Source: Reticulitermes speratus (taxonomy: Eukaryota > Arthropoda > Insecta > Blattodea > Rhinotermitidae). Taken from it: DNA of 64,000 nucleotides. This document shows, piece by piece, positions 1 through 10,639 of the stretch. The notes under the pieces are model-generated. The model saw nothing but the letters and a program-made list of their open reading frames with translations, was not told where the DNA came from and ran no database searches. Where the stretch lies: the NCBI GenBank assembly GCA_021186555.1, contig JAJKFL010000002.1, positions 5,035,001-5,099,000 on the forward strand, written 5' to 3'. A program made the translations under genes and the position numbers. Numbering within the stretch: position 1 is the first letter of the stretch; each line of letters begins with the position of its first letter.

Positions 1-87
1 ACAGTCGTGTACTTTGGGGTTGGGACAGGGGCTAACAGCTCATCAGTGCAAAGAAGCAACATGTCACGTGATGTTAGGAAGGGACTC

Positions 88-244
88 GGATGGATTCTTT
101 GGAAGGACCTGGATTGATCTGGCTCAGGACAGGGGCCAGTGATGGGCTTTTGTGAACGCGGTAATGAACTTTCGGGTTCCATAAAATGCGGGGAATTCTG
201 AAGGACTGTGCTGCATGGACTTTGTTTGTTTGTTTGTTTGTTAG
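88..244 (+). mobile_element. Family A retroposon copy (GTTA/GTTT-tailed), 5' truncated
   Basis: This copy carries the family A landmarks: a 'ctggctcaggacagggg' block, 'gcggtaatgaac', 'tcgggttccataaaa', then a short simple-repeat tail, here (gttt)n at about 225-243. The same order recurs at 1560, 18211, 25141, 35173, 37262 and 59285. No reading frame is present. The simple-repeat tail and 5' truncation suggest mobilisation by a LINE, either as its 3' end or as a SINE. No target duplication was found here. Confidence 0.6.
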
Positions 245-429
245 TAAATGTAACACACTGAAATTCTGATCTTAAATAAACAGTTCAGGGCAACTGATGC
301 AGGGACTCTGGACCAGTCGGCCGTGTGCTATATATAACACACTGCAAAGTGCGGTAGTTAACGTGCCGTGTGTTGTCCGTGATTGTAGTGCAGTGTGTCA
401 GGCTGCGTGAGATTGTGCGTGTAAAAGAA

Positions 430-790
430 AACACGGACTGTTGTGTGCGTGAGTGAGAGCGGAACATGGACTGTTGTGTGCGTGCGAGTGAGAGGAACAT
501 GGACTGTTATGTGCGTGAATGAGAGAGGAACATGGACTGTTGTGTGCGTGAGTGAGAGAGAAACATGGACTGTTGTGTGCGTGAGTGAGAGCGGAACATG
601 GACTGTTGTGTGCGTGCGAGTGAGAGGAACATGGACTGTTGTGTTAGTGAGTGAGAGAGGAACATGGACTGTTGTGTGCGTGAGTGAGAGAGAGGAACAT
701 GGACTGTTGTGTGCGTGAGTGAGAGAGAAACATTGACTGTTGTGTGCGTGCGAGTGAGAGAGAAACATTGACTGTTGCGTTCGTGCGAGC
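430..790. repeat. Minisatellite, ~33-36 bp unit, about 10 copies
   Basis: Tandem units run 'aacatggactgttgtgtgcg' followed by a variable 'tgagtgagagagg' segment. Unit length varies through gain or loss of GA and GCGA steps. The open frames on both strands here come from the repetition and show no protein features. Confidence 0.9.
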
Positions 791-1184
791 GAGAGACATT
801 ATCATTGCAAAGATATGAAGATTTATGATCACGTTTTATATTTTATGTGCTATTTTCCTCTCCTTTTCTCTTGCTACGTTGATTATCGGTTCCTCTTGTT
901 TTGTCTCTCCGTATCTGCCTGCATCTGCACGCCTCTGTTTTACCACCACCACCACCCCTCTGACGTACACGCCAGCAGTTGCCATTAATAACAGCTGTCC
1001 TCTCTGCAATTGTATGTATTTTTGTAATGTTACAGTATGGCGAATTGCTTAATCAATACAACTTGTTATTCCGTCTTTTAGTGACCGCTTAGTACACTGA
1101 AGATTCCTAAATACGGTCAACAGGAATGTGTTAATGGTCTGTGCTAGCTTCATTGCAGATGGGGGGGGGGGGGGAGCGAACTGG
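791..1184. other. Anonymous sequence with a G-tract
   Basis: No gene or known element is visible. It holds a run of about 17 G at 1159-1175 and a short (cca)n stretch near 942-955. Confidence 0.4.
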
Positions 1185-1440
1185 AGCCGGGGTAGCGCGG
1201 GGTTCGCATTCCGGCAGGGGCAACACATTTTTCTGTTCTCCAAAAAAAATCCTACAGACCAGGTCTGGCGCCCACCTAGCTTCGTATTCAGTTCGTAGCG
1301 GATGTAGAGCGGCGCCCGGGGCGTCGCGTTGACCGCTGAACTCTATGTGGTGCTGAGGTTAAGAATTAGTGGAGGCGTACCTCACCCGCTGTATGCGTTC
1401 GTGGCTTGGACAGGGGCAGCCTTGCATTGTGCCTTTAGGG
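1185..1440 (+). mobile_element. Old, degenerate tRNA-derived SINE remnant
   Basis: A B-box-like 'ggttcgcattcc' at about 1201 is followed by a 'caggtctggcgcccacctag' block and a 'gcggcgcccggggcg' block in the order seen in family C SINEs, but heavily mutated. The A box is not clear. This could be an old family C copy or a related family. Confidence 0.35.
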
Positions 1441-1559
1441 TGGGAAAGTAAACACCCTTAATTTGCCAAGGGAGGGCTAACATCACGTACTAGAGAATTC
1501 GTTGGGCGAGATGTATGTTACTGTTGGGGGGATATGAGAAATGAATACAAAATTTTTGT

Positions 1560-1735
1560 TTGAAGACGTAACTGGAGGATTACACGGGATATTAGGTACA
1601 GGTGGTAGGATAATATTAAAACGAATCGTACGGATATCGGATAAGGTGGCGGAGGACTGGATTTATCTGGCTTAGGATAGGGACCGGTAGGTGGATCTTG
1701 TGAATGAATCGTCGGTTTCCGTAAAAAGTGACACA
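1560..1735 (+). mobile_element. Family A retroposon copy, diverged
   Basis: It aligns by eye with the longer family A copy at 25141-25440 read on its minus strand: 'ggtaggataatattaaaac', then 'ctggatttatctggcttagg', then 'atagggaccggtagg'. The 3' half with the (TTAG)n tail is missing or decayed. Confidence 0.45.
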
Positions 1736-2248
1736 CTTCTTGAATAGTATCTTGTTATGAAGCACTCCATTCGATGCAGTTAACAAAGCACCGACCGTCT
1801 TAAGGAAAAAACGCCGATTCCAAACCTTCGTCCCCAACAAACCATTTCTTTTTATATACCCGAATACAGGTACCTCGTATTAGTGAATTATATTCTTTTC
1901 AGACAATTTCCCCCTCACGTGTGACCTTGTCTCCCACCGCGCGGTCACTTGACCTGCCACATCCCCACGTGTCTCACAATACAGGTAAATCAGGCTGTCT
2001 CTGCTGCTACACGTGCAGCTCACGCTCACACGGTTCCGAAGGACCCACAAGAGCGGAGAGTTGTGCGTCAACTCGTCTCATGATGCCACTGAAGCAGGCG
2101 TAGCGATCAGACCTCCACATGACGATGGTACGACGGCCTGAGCTGTTACCTGTCCATCCTCTTGTATGAACTGGTATGGATGCCCAGTGGTTTCGAATTT
2201 CTAAGTAGCTGGGCTCCCACTGACCGTATTTCCTTTAAATTTGTGTAT
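1736..2248. other. Anonymous sequence
   Basis: No recognisable gene, repeat family or conserved reading frame was seen. Short open frames at 1880-2103 lie on both strands and match nothing I recognise. Confidence 0.3.
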
Positions 2249-2263
2249 TGGGGGTTCTTGTGG

Positions 2264-2544
2264 GCCGGGATAGCTCAGTAAGTATAGTGACTAACTACGG
2301 GCTGGACGGTCCGGGAATCGAATCCCGGTGGGGGCGAGATTTTCCGCACCCGTCCAGACCGGCCCTGGGGCCTATCCAGCCTCGTATACGATGGGTACCG
2401 TGTCTCATTCCCGGGGTAAAGCGGCCGGGGCGTGGAGTTGACAACCCACCCTCATCTAGTGCCGGGGTTAAAGAAAGAGTAGAGCTATACCTGTACTCCC
2501 CCTCTGGGCCTTCATGGCCTGTTCTATGGAGAACTTTACCTTTA
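2264..2544 (+). mobile_element. Family C tRNA-derived SINE, full length with 15-bp TSD
   Basis: The tRNA-like head has an A box ('tagctcagtaag') and a B box ('gaatcgaatcccgg'). A shared central block follows ('atgggtaccg', then 'cccggggtaaagcggccggg'), and a 3' part ends 'ggagaactttacctttat'. A perfect 15-bp direct repeat flanks it at 2249-2263 and 2545-2559, which fixes both ends and gives a 281-bp element. The internal RNA polymerase III promoter would drive transcription on the plus strand. The reading frames across it are not genes. Confidence 0.9.
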
Positions 2545-2699
2545 TGGGGGTTCTTGTGGTATTCTGTTGAGGAAATCCAAATTTGTTTGAAATCTGGCAA
2601 AACTTGGGCCACTTTACGTAAAGACCGACGGTACTAAATCGCCATAAAAGTGCTTTGTTCGAGTGGAAATGGTATCAGGCTGTTAGGATAGCAGAGGAG

Positions 2700-2752
2700 G
2701 TATAAACATTACGCGAACGCGCTGCGATGTTACGTGATACGTGCATTGTCTG
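2700..2752 (+). mobile_element. Fragment of family H repeat end
   Basis: 'acgcgaacgcgctgcgatgt' followed by 'tacgtgatacgtgcattg' matches the right end of the ~500-bp family H repeats at 49676-50190 and 60940-61455. Confidence 0.5.
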
Positions 2753-2810
2753 TCTTTTCTCCTCATGTAAACGATAGAGCAGTGCAATACATTTTTCGAC
2801 CGTGTGATTT

Positions 2811-3088
2811 TTTTTTTGTGTATGTGAAGGGCCCCGCAGCAGATGCTACGGACGCACCGCAGCCTTTTGTGCAACCCTGTGATGAAGATGATTAATTTTT
2901 TTCGTTTGTCCTTGTAATGGATCATCAGTGGAGTGAAATTGACAGAGGAAAACCGAAGTACTCGGGGGAAAAACTTGTCCCAGTGGCACTTTGTCCACCA
3001 CAAATCCCACATGTACAGACCCCGGTATCGAACCCAGGCCTCCGCGGTGAGAGGCCGGCGACTAACGGCCTAGCCATGGCACGGCCTT
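2811..3088 (-). mobile_element. Family E tRNA-derived SINE with 13-bp TSD
   Basis: Read on the minus strand, the head carries a tRNA-like A box (gccatggct..ggc) and a B box in 'gggttcgatacc'. The body matches the second copy at 54565-54851. The 3' end is at the left next to a T-rich stretch. Flanking direct repeats at 2798-2810 and 3089-3101 (gaccgtg[t/a]gattt) match in 12 of 13 positions and read as the target-site duplication. Confidence 0.8.
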
Positions 3089-3199
3089 GACCGTGAGATT
3101 TAATATACTGACAGCGGTGTTGCTGATATTTGGGGATCCATACGGTGCGTCGTGTAATTTCAGACGTTTCGAAGTACCGTAATATCGTCAGTTTCAGGT

Positions 3200-4030
3200 T
3201 CGTCATACTGTTTTTTTTGTGAATTCAGAAGGAATTACAAACAGCGGCAATTAAATTGTGTACGGTGATAACAAATTATGTCTCCCGCGCCCTCTGTGAT
3301 CGCATCTGGAAGAATAATTTGTGCAGTGGTGGTAGTGAATACGAGAGTGGCTTAAGTCCACTGACTGAAGGCAGAGGCGAGATTGCAGGAGGGAAACACA
3401 GAGCGATGTACAACTGACGGACGCTTTTATGAAGGCCAGTTGTTACTGCGAAATGAAAGTAGATTGTAATCTTCGGTCTGTAGCGTGTTAGGGGGAGGGG
3501 GGTGATGAAGGGTGGGGGGGGAGAGGGTGGCCGCAGAAAATTTGCCTATACTGCCTGGTGTTTGTAGTCTCCATTGGATACGACGTCACTGGGGCAGGCC
3601 ATTCTATTCATGTTGCATTCACTGTTTCCACCAATGGAAACAGAGCAGATGTCTCGCCATTGGTTGGGGGTTCTTGTATTGTAAAGACAGACATGATCGT
3701 TTCATGAACTTAACAGTTTATGAAACGTCGTGTCATGTCTGGACTTTTAATAAGCGGCCTTTTAGCTTGATATGCGTAAAAACACTGTGGTGGCCATTTT
3801 CTCGTATTTTGAAATGCCCCCCCCCCCCCCAAAGTCCGAGGGCCAAAGCTGAACTCAGCGCTGTTGTGTGTGACCTATAAAACGGCTTATGTATATTTTT
3901 TTTTTTAAATCCGTCTTGTTGGGAATTTGACGTTTCGGAGCGCATCAAAATTATGTCTGTGTGTGTTGCGGTTTATTGCTGACGGTAGCTTAGCTGAGCG
4001 GCACGTCGATTTGAAAGTTGTGTCGGTGTG
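3200..4030. other. Anonymous sequence with poly-purine and poly-C tracts
   Basis: No gene was recognised. G-rich stretches lie at 3489-3530 and a C-run at 3817-3830. The 122-codon open frame at 3512-3880 crosses this low-complexity sequence and shows no family motif. Confidence 0.3.
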
Positions 4031-4034
4031 GTCA

Positions 4035-4265
4035 GCAGTGTGACTTTAGAGGCTCTCGCAGCGGTGTTGCAGAAGGATTCAGGTCTTACGGGATGTGACG
4101 CCGTGTCCGTGGGCGAGTTGTCCACGGACGTTTCGAACGGTCGCGATACCTTCATCTTTAGGGGTGAAATAGATCAAGGAGAGTGATCATTGAAGATGAA
4201 GGCACCACGATCGTTCGAAACGTCGGGTACCACACAGTAACACAGCATTACATGTCGCAAGACGT
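4035..4265. mobile_element. Inverted pair of GAAACGTC-type motifs
   Basis: The left arm, on the minus strand, ends in 'gacgtttcgaacggtcgcga' near 4128-4147. The right arm, on the plus strand, holds 'gatcgttcgaaacgtcggg' near 4210-4228. Outer parts show the same 'gatgtgacgccgtgt'-like sequence in opposite orientation. The right arm has UUGAAGA before the helix and GAAACGUC after it, a hammerhead-like order with a mutated C3. Related single or tandem motifs lie at 18060-18175 and 25858-25990. Confidence 0.4.
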
Positions 4266-4333
4266 GACTCATAAGTTTGGTAGTTTCAAACGCTGTCGAT
4301 TTATAATAATTATAATAATCGCCACCACCGTGT

Positions 4334-4609
4334 GGGCCGCGATAGCTCAGTCGGTATAGCGACTGAGCTACGAGCTGGACGGTCCGGGGATCGAATCCCG
4401 GTGGGGGCGAGATTTTCAGCACCTGTCCAGACCGGCCCTGGGGCCTACCCAGCCTCCTGTACAATGGGTACCGGTCATTCCCGGGTGTAAAGCGGCCGGG
4501 GCGTGTTGTTAACCATTCACCCCATCTAGCTCCGAGGTTAAAGAAAGAGTAGAGCTATACCTCTACTCCCCGTCTGGGCCTTCATGGCCTGTTCTAGGGA
4601 GAACTTATT
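4334..4609 (+). mobile_element. Family C tRNA-derived SINE
   Basis: It has a clear A box ('tagctcagtcgg') and B box ('ggatcgaatccc'), the central block, and an end at 'gttctagggagaacttatt'. The flanks share 'gccacca' at 4321-4327 and 4610-4616, a likely short or decayed target duplication. It is nearly collinear with the copy at 2264-2544. Confidence 0.88.
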
Positions 4610-4825
4610 GCCACCACTACCGCCGCCACGATCGTTTTTTGTTTCGTTTTTGTGTATTTGTGTTGTATTTGTGTTTTTGGAGTTGGATTTGTAACTGGCA
4701 ATTGTGACTTGGATTGAATTGAATTGAAGTATTTACAACAACGAAGGAGATGTAGGCGTACTGATTAGAATGTTTGCCCTGATTTTTGAAACTTTTAGAG
4801 GAAATATACAAAGACTAAACTCTGA

Positions 4826-5081
4826 TTGGCCGATCCCAGTGGCCGCGCGGTCTAAGGCGTGGGTCTACGGCCGCTCGCTTACTGGGACTGCGGGTTCGAA
4901 TCCCGCCGGGGGCATTGATATCTGTCTGTTGTGAGTGTTGTGTGTTGTCAGGTAGAGGTCTCTGCGACGGGCTGGTCACCGTCCAGAGGAGTCCTACCGA
5001 CTGTGGTGTGTCTGAGTGTGTGATCGTGAAGCGTCGATGAGGAGGCCTAGGCCCCCAAGGGGCTGTCAAGCAATTAAAAAA
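4826..5081 (+). mobile_element. Family D tRNA-Leu-like SINE with 9-bp TSD
   Basis: The head 'gtggccgcgcggtctaaggc' resembles the 5' half of a tRNA-Leu, and a B box follows in 'gggttcgaatcccg'. The body continues with 'gtagaggtctctgcgacggg' and 'ccagaggagtcctaccga' and ends in an A-rich tail. The repeat 'aaactctga' at 4817-4825 and 5082-5090 is the target-site duplication. Confidence 0.88.
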
Positions 5082-5099
5082 AAACTCTGACAGACTCAG

Positions 5100-5490
5100 A
5101 ATGACACGTCATATTTATTAGCTTCCTTAGTCCACCCGAGTTCTCGCCTCAACATATCTACGTCTGTTATTGGCTCAAATTTTATTTTCGTTACAATATA
5201 TATATGTTTATTTATTTATGTGTTGCTTCAGGCGATAATTACGCCATTTGTCAAGGTTCATACCAAGTCTGGGCCACACTTCTTAATTTCTAATTATACA
5301 ATTAGCTTACAAGCACACTAAATTAAAATAGCACCAAAATAAATGTGGAACACGCGAGGTATAATTAAATTGTACTTATTGTTGTCCACGCAAGCATTTT
5401 CTGTGCTGGCTGGCAGGATACGACATATAGTCACCAAAGTGACACCGAAACAGAATAATGGTATGTTTAATATTTTGTTTTATTTCATTT
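5100..5490. other. Anonymous AT-rich sequence
   Basis: No gene or named element is visible. A short (at)n lies near 5195-5207. Confidence 0.3.
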
Positions 5491-5491
5491 T

Positions 5492-6255
5492 TTAACTCTT
5501 TTAAAACCCAGTGGTTACTATATGTACCACCAGTTTTAACATTCAACAATTCTACGTTCTGCCCACACAGTGTATTTATGTGTTTTGTGTGGATCTCAGA
5601 ACAAACAGCGATTATTTCACTGTACAGCATTAACTGACTGGTTTGTATAACTGAGACGGAGTGTGTTTACTGCGCGGTACGGACTGTATTTATGTGTTTT
5701 GTGTGGATCTCAGAACAAACAGCGATTATTTCACTGTACAGCATTAACTGACTGGTTTGTATAACTGAGACGGAGTGTGTTTACTGCGCGGTACGGACTG
5801 TATTTATGTGTTTTGTGTGGATCTCAGAACAAACAGCGATTATTTCACTGTACACATTAACTGACTGGTTTGTATAACTGAGACGTAGTGTGTTTACTGC
5901 GCGGTACGGACTGTATTTATGTGTTTTGTGTGGATCTCAGAACAAACAGCGATTATTTCACTGTACAGGATTAACTGACTGGTTTGTATAACTGAGACGT
6001 AGTGTGTTTACTGCGCGGTACGGACTGTATTTATGTGTTTTGTGTGGATCTCAGAACAAACAGCGATTATTTCACTGTACAGCATTAACTGACTGGTTTG
6101 TATAACTGAGACGTAGTGTTTACTGCGCGGTACGGACTGTATTTATGTGTTTTGTGTGGATCTCAGAACAAACAGCGATTATTTCACTGTACAACATTAA
6201 CTGACTGGTTTGTATAACTGAGACGGAGTGTGTTTACTGCGCGGTACGGACTGGA
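5492..6255 (-). mobile_element. TTAA-type MITE with expanded 114-bp array (about 6 units)
   Basis: The left end reads TTAA-ctcttttaaaac, followed by the family's 'cagtggttactatatg' segment and 'ttctgcccacac'. From 5571 the inner segment repeats with a 114-bp period (unit starts at 5571, 5685, 5799 and on) to about 6250. Each unit holds 'tttactgcgcggtacggact' and 'caaacagcgattatttc'. The right terminus is lost and the last unit runs into unrelated sequence. Orientation is opposite to the copy at 8446-10612. Confidence 0.75.
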
Positions 6256-6740
6256 TCTTTAAATGTTATATTGTCCTTGTCATGCCCGGACACAAATCCA
6301 ACATTTCACGTACAGTATAGGCCTGTTCAAGGCTGTATAGTCTTTATTGCTATTACTGTAGGGTGGTTTTAGTTATCTTCGCTTGACCGGTTGCATTGGG
6401 GGAGGGGGGGGGGAAAGAAATGCATGTAGAGTTTTGGTGGGGAAACGTTTTACAAGGTCGATAAGCAGATATAAGTTATGTAACACTATAGCAGAATCGG
6501 CCTATGTTGTGAGGTTCTAAACTGGTTCAAGGCCGTGACTGGTAACGGGATATGTTATAGAGGCGTTTAACCCTGATAATGTTACCTGGGGGGGGGGGGG
6601 GGGGCAGAGTGCACTGGGAAATGATTGGCTGGCAGAGGAAGGTCACAGGCTCTTACTGTAACTGAAGTTCGAATCACCGATGTGCATATTACGGTGATGT
6701 GTATTACAAGAAGAAAAGCATATTTCTTGGACTTCAAGGC
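6256..6740. other. Anonymous sequence with two G-tracts
   Basis: G-runs lie at about 6403-6414 and 6587-6604. No gene or known repeat was recognised. Confidence 0.3.
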
Positions 6741-6866
6741 CCTTTGAAGATGGGACCGATAGGTTGTTCCCGAAACGTCGGTACATAACTACCACTCGAC
6801 GCCGCGTAATATCCCAGAAGAACGCAGATCTAATCTACATCGCGACGGAAGCCTGGTATGAACGTG
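6741..6866 (+). ncRNA. Hammerhead-like motif, GUC type, core degraded
   Basis: UUGAAGA (C3 changed to U) is followed by U and a helix GGGA-CC..GG-UCCC, then GAAACGUC and 'ggtacataactaccac'. The downstream 'cgccgcgtaatatcccagaa' is shared with the inverted pair at 46772-46945, so this is one arm of the same element family. Flanking arms pair poorly and self-cleavage is not expected from this copy. Confidence 0.4.
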
Positions 6867-7173
6867 AAATTCATTGATGCTTAGAATAGTCGATTGTTTG
6901 TGAGTGTCCTCTAGTGTAGGGTCAAAGGTCACATGCAACATCTGAGGTCCTCGCTGAGGTGCTTATGGAGACCGCAGTGCTCCTTGAAGTCATTTGGTTG
7001 CTTGTTGTCATGTAATGACGTGATAAGTACAAGCTGCTCCGCCTTGCGTAACTGTCATTAAATTATTTTGCTGTACGTAATGTTAAAGAGTCTTCAGACG
7101 GCCATTATTAAACACTTGTCCTTGATAGTTTTTTGCTGCTGTTTTATATATAATTTTATGTTTCCATTTGCAG
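6867..7173. other. Anonymous sequence upstream of candidate exon; probable intron
   Basis: No repeat family was recognised. The last 60 bases are T-rich and end in 'tttccatttgcag', a good splice acceptor. Confidence 0.3.
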
Positions 7174-7250
7174 GTGAGTTGGACCCTGTGTACAATGAAC
7201 ACTGCTCTGCTGGGACTGATGTTTTTGTGTTGGCATGTACAGAAGATGTG
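7174..7250 (+). CDS. Candidate internal exon of an unrecognised host gene
   Basis: A strong acceptor (T-rich tract, then tttgcag ending at 7173) and a consensus donor (gtgagt at 7251) bracket 77 nt. The open frame reads GELDPVYNEHCSAGTDVFVL followed by ACTEDV, entering in phase 1 and leaving in phase 0. The two cysteines and acidic, polar composition would fit a secreted or extracellular cysteine-containing module, but I do not recognise the family. No partner exon is visible in the window. The fit of both splice sites to an open frame is suggestive; a chance match cannot be excluded. Confidence 0.4.
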
Positions 7251-7296
7251 GTGAGTTTTTATTATATACCTTGTACATAGGGCTGTAAAGTTATCC

Positions 7297-7550
7297 CATT
7301 ACAGGCCCTTAGGGTTCCAGGAGGTTGAGGCTCACAGATTTATAGACAATCGGCACATGAAGGTGGTAAGGTCAACCCTACGCTCCGGCCGCTTTTACAT
7401 CCCAGGAGATATTCCTGATACTCATTTCTGTTAGAGGCTGAGTCGACCCCGAGGGCCATAGTGCGGCCGGAAGGATTATGTCAATGAAAAATTCCAATGA
7501 CAATCGGGAAATCGACCCGCGACCTTCCGGCTTGTAGCTCAGTGCAAATA
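7297..7550 (-). mobile_element. Family B SINE, tRNA head missing
   Basis: Read on the minus strand it holds the B box (cgcgggtcgattt), 'ttttcattgacataatcctt', the central block near 7400-7440 and the 3' end 'gggcctgtaatggg'. The A-box half of the head is absent. It lies just downstream of the candidate exon donor, so if the gene is real this would be intronic. Confidence 0.75.
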
Positions 7551-7714
7551 GATGTGTAGTGCCGTATAGTCTTGTAACAGTACAAGTCCATATTACAGCT
7601 GTTGTGTACAGTCTGAGACTGCGTGGAATTGATGATGTTGGGAGGTTAAGAATGCCGTACAGAATAGTTACCAGTTTATATCATCAACACAACTGGTTAT
7701 AATTTTATTATGGT

Positions 7715-7757
7715 ACACATGTTTCAGCCAGCTACGTGGTCATCCTCTGGCCGTTTA
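7715..7757 (-). ncRNA. Degenerate hammerhead-like motif
   Basis: On the minus strand 'agaggatgacc', a short helix and 'ctgaaacatgtgtacc' keep the layout of the family, but CUGA has become AGAG. Predicted inactive. Confidence 0.25.
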
Positions 7758-7902
7758 AATGCATAAAACATAAAAATCAGAATTATAATTGCAACATCAG
7801 TTATGCGGTCAGTTTGAGATGTCAGTATTCGGTGTTGTACAGTGCATGTCAATAACATTTTTTTTAAAGACTAAAATATATGTATAGCAATTTAGTAGTA
7901 AG

Positions 7903-8108
7903 TACTGTAAACCCTCTAATTAACGGACTTCTTACGTACGGATTTCGGAAGTAACGTACGAAATCTGTTGGTTCCGAAATTTTCGTCCGCAATGGGAAAA
8001 TGTGAAATATATATTTTATATATATACATAATTCGGAAGTACCGGACAATCGGCATTGTCGGACCACCCACATCCCCTGTTAGTCCGTTCATTCGAGTGT
8101 CTACAGTA
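7903..8108. mobile_element. Tigger/pogo-like MITE, ~206 bp
   Basis: The ends form an imperfect terminal inverted repeat: 'tactgtaaaccctctaatta' at the left and, on the complement, 'tactgtagacactcgaatga' at the right, both continuing ACGGAC. It begins and ends with TA, as expected for TA target duplication. There is no coding capacity. Confidence 0.65.
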
Positions 8109-8445
8109 TTGTCGGTATTGCTACGTGTTGTCTTAATAAAATGCGGCGTGTTTTTTTTTTGTAGTGGTAATGGTATGTGGAACGTAGCCGACGGCACGTA
8201 GGCATGACACGTATCATTTACACATTCCGTGCTTTTGTTCCGGAGTGCTTCTTTTCCGGACAGTCGAGTGTCTTATATGCCGTACGCTGTAGGCAAGACA
8301 TTTATTATTTAATAGCAGGATAGATTTTAAAAACTGGGCAGCATAGTAGCTTCGAATTAGTAAGGACACTTGGATTCCCGGAACTTAATTGGCGCTATTA
8401 AATTCATAGACTTTATGTTAAATTTCCTCACACCGCCACATGTTA
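8109..8445. other. Anonymous sequence
   Basis: No gene was seen. 'ggacagtcgagtgtctta' near 8258 may be a solo fragment of the MITE end at 8084-8108. Confidence 0.25.
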
Positions 8446-10612
8446 CGGATAACCTTTTAAAAACTAAGATGAACCTGAATTATATTTAAAGACTCAGTTC
8501 GTACCGCGCAGTAAACACACTCCGTCTCAGTTATAAAACCAGTCAGTTAATGTTGTACAGTGAAATAATCGCTGTTTGTTCTGAGATCCACACAAAACAC
8601 ATAAATACAGTCCGTACCGCGCAGTAAACACACTCCGTCTCAGTTATACAAACCAGTCAGTAATGTTGTACAGTGAAATAATCGCTGTTTGTTCTGAGAT
8701 CCACACAAAACACATAAATACAGTCCGTACCGCGCAGTAAACACACTCCGTCTCAGTTATACAAACCAGTCAGTTAATGTTGTACAGTGAAATAATCGCT
8801 GTTTGTTCTGAGATCCACACAAAACACATAAATACAGTCCGTACCGCGCAGTAAACACACTCCGTCTCAGTTATACAAACCAGTCAGTTAATGCTGTACA
8901 GTGAAATAATCGCAGTTTGTTCTGAGATCCACACAAAACACATAAATAAGTCCGTACCGCGCAGTAAACACACTCCGTCTCAGTTATACAAACCAGTCAG
9001 TTAATGCTGTACAGTGAAATAATCGCTGTTTGTTCTGAGATCCACACAAAACACATAAATACAGTCCGTACCGCGCAGTAAACACGCTCCGTCTCAGTTA
9101 TACAAACCAGTCAGTTAATGCTGTACAGTGAAATAATCGCTGTTTGTTCTGAGATCCACACAAAACACATAAATACAGTCCGTACCGCGCAGTAAACACA
9201 CTCCGTCTCAGTTATACAAACCAGTCAGTTAATGCTGTACAGTGAAATAATCGCTGTTTGTTCTGAGATCCACACAAAACACATAAATACAGTCCGTACC
9301 GCGCAGTAAACACGCTCCGTCTCAGTTATACAAACCAGTCAGTTAATGCTGTACAGTGAAATAATCGCTGTTTGTTCTGAGATCCACACAAAACACATAA
9401 ATACAGTCCGTACCGCGCAGTAAACACTCTCCGTCTCAGTTATACAAACCAATCAGTTAATGCTGTACAGTGAAATAATCGCTGTTTGTTCTCAGATCCA
9501 CACAAAACACATAAATACAGTCCGTACCGCGCAGTAAACACACTCCGTCTCAGTTATACAAACCAGTCAGTTAATGCTGTACAGTGAAATAATCGCTGTT
9601 TGTTCTCAGATCCACACAAAACACATAAATACAGTCCGTACCGCGCAGTAAACACGCTCCGTCTCAGTTATACAAACCAGTCAGTTAATGCTGTACAGTG
9701 AAATAATCGCTGTTTGTTCTGAGATCCACACAAAACACATAAATACAGTCCGTACCGCGCAGTAAACACACTCCGTCTCAGTTATACAAACCAGTCAGTT
9801 AATGCTGTACAGTGAAATAATCGCTGTTTGTTCTGAGATCCACACAAAACACATAAATACAGTCCGTACCGCGCAGTAAACACGCTCCGTCTCAGTTATA
9901 CAAACCAGTCAGTTAATGCTGTACAGTGAAATAATCGCTGTTTGTTCTGAGATCCACACAAAACACATAAATACAGTCCGTACCGCGCAGTAAACACTCT
10001 CCGTCTCAGTTATACAAACCAATCAGTTAATGCTGTACAGTGAAATAATCGCTGTTTGTTCTCAGATCCACACAAAACACATAAATACAGTCCGTACCGC
10101 GCAGTAAACACACTCCGTCTCAGTTATACAAACCAGTCAGTTAATGCTGTACAGTGAAATAATCGCTGTTTGTTCTCAGATCCACACAAAACACATAAAT
10201 ACAGTCCGTACCGCGCAGTAAACACGCTCCGTCTCAGTTATACAAACCAGTCAGTTAATGTTGTACAGTGAAATAATCGCTGTTTGTTCTGAGATCCACA
10301 CAAAACACATAAATACAGTCCGTACCGCGCAGTAAACACGCTCCGTCTCAGTTATACAAACCATCAGTTAATGTTGTACAGTGAAATAATCGCTGTTTGT
10401 TCTGAGATCCACACAAAACACATAAATACAGTCCGTACGCGCAGTAAACACGCTCGTCTCAGTTATACAAACAGTCAGTTAATGTTGTACATGAAATAAT
10501 CGCTGTTTGTTCTGAGATCACACAAAACCATAAATACACTGTGTGGGCAGAACGTAGAATTGTTGAATGTTAAACGTGGTGGTACATATAGTAACCACTG
10601 GCTTTAGCAGTT
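8446..10612 (+). mobile_element. TTAA-type MITE carrying an array of about 18 x 114 bp
   Basis: The left end 'ataaccttttaaaaactaag' and right end 'ccactggctttagcagttga' are diverged versions of the termini seen in single-unit copies at 30895-31127 and 33817-34050. Between about 8497 and 10540 the unit 'gtccgtaccgcgcagtaaac' ... 'acacataaataca' repeats every 114 bp. Units are nearly identical, differing at a few sites (gtt/gct before gtacag; cacactcc/cacgctcc/cactctcc; gagatcc/cagatcc). The last units carry several single-base deletions. A block of about seven units seems to be repeated within the array. Confidence 0.8.
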
Positions 10613-10639
10613 GATGACCCTTTTAGATGCATTCCTTAG

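Noticed and set aside
4836..4916. Possible functional tRNA-Leu gene
   Set aside because: The head is followed by the family D body and tail and is flanked by a target duplication; the acceptor stem does not close properly. It is a SINE head.
5571..6250. CRISPR-like regular repeats
   Set aside because: Units are directly adjacent with no unique spacers, and the DNA is clearly eukaryotic.
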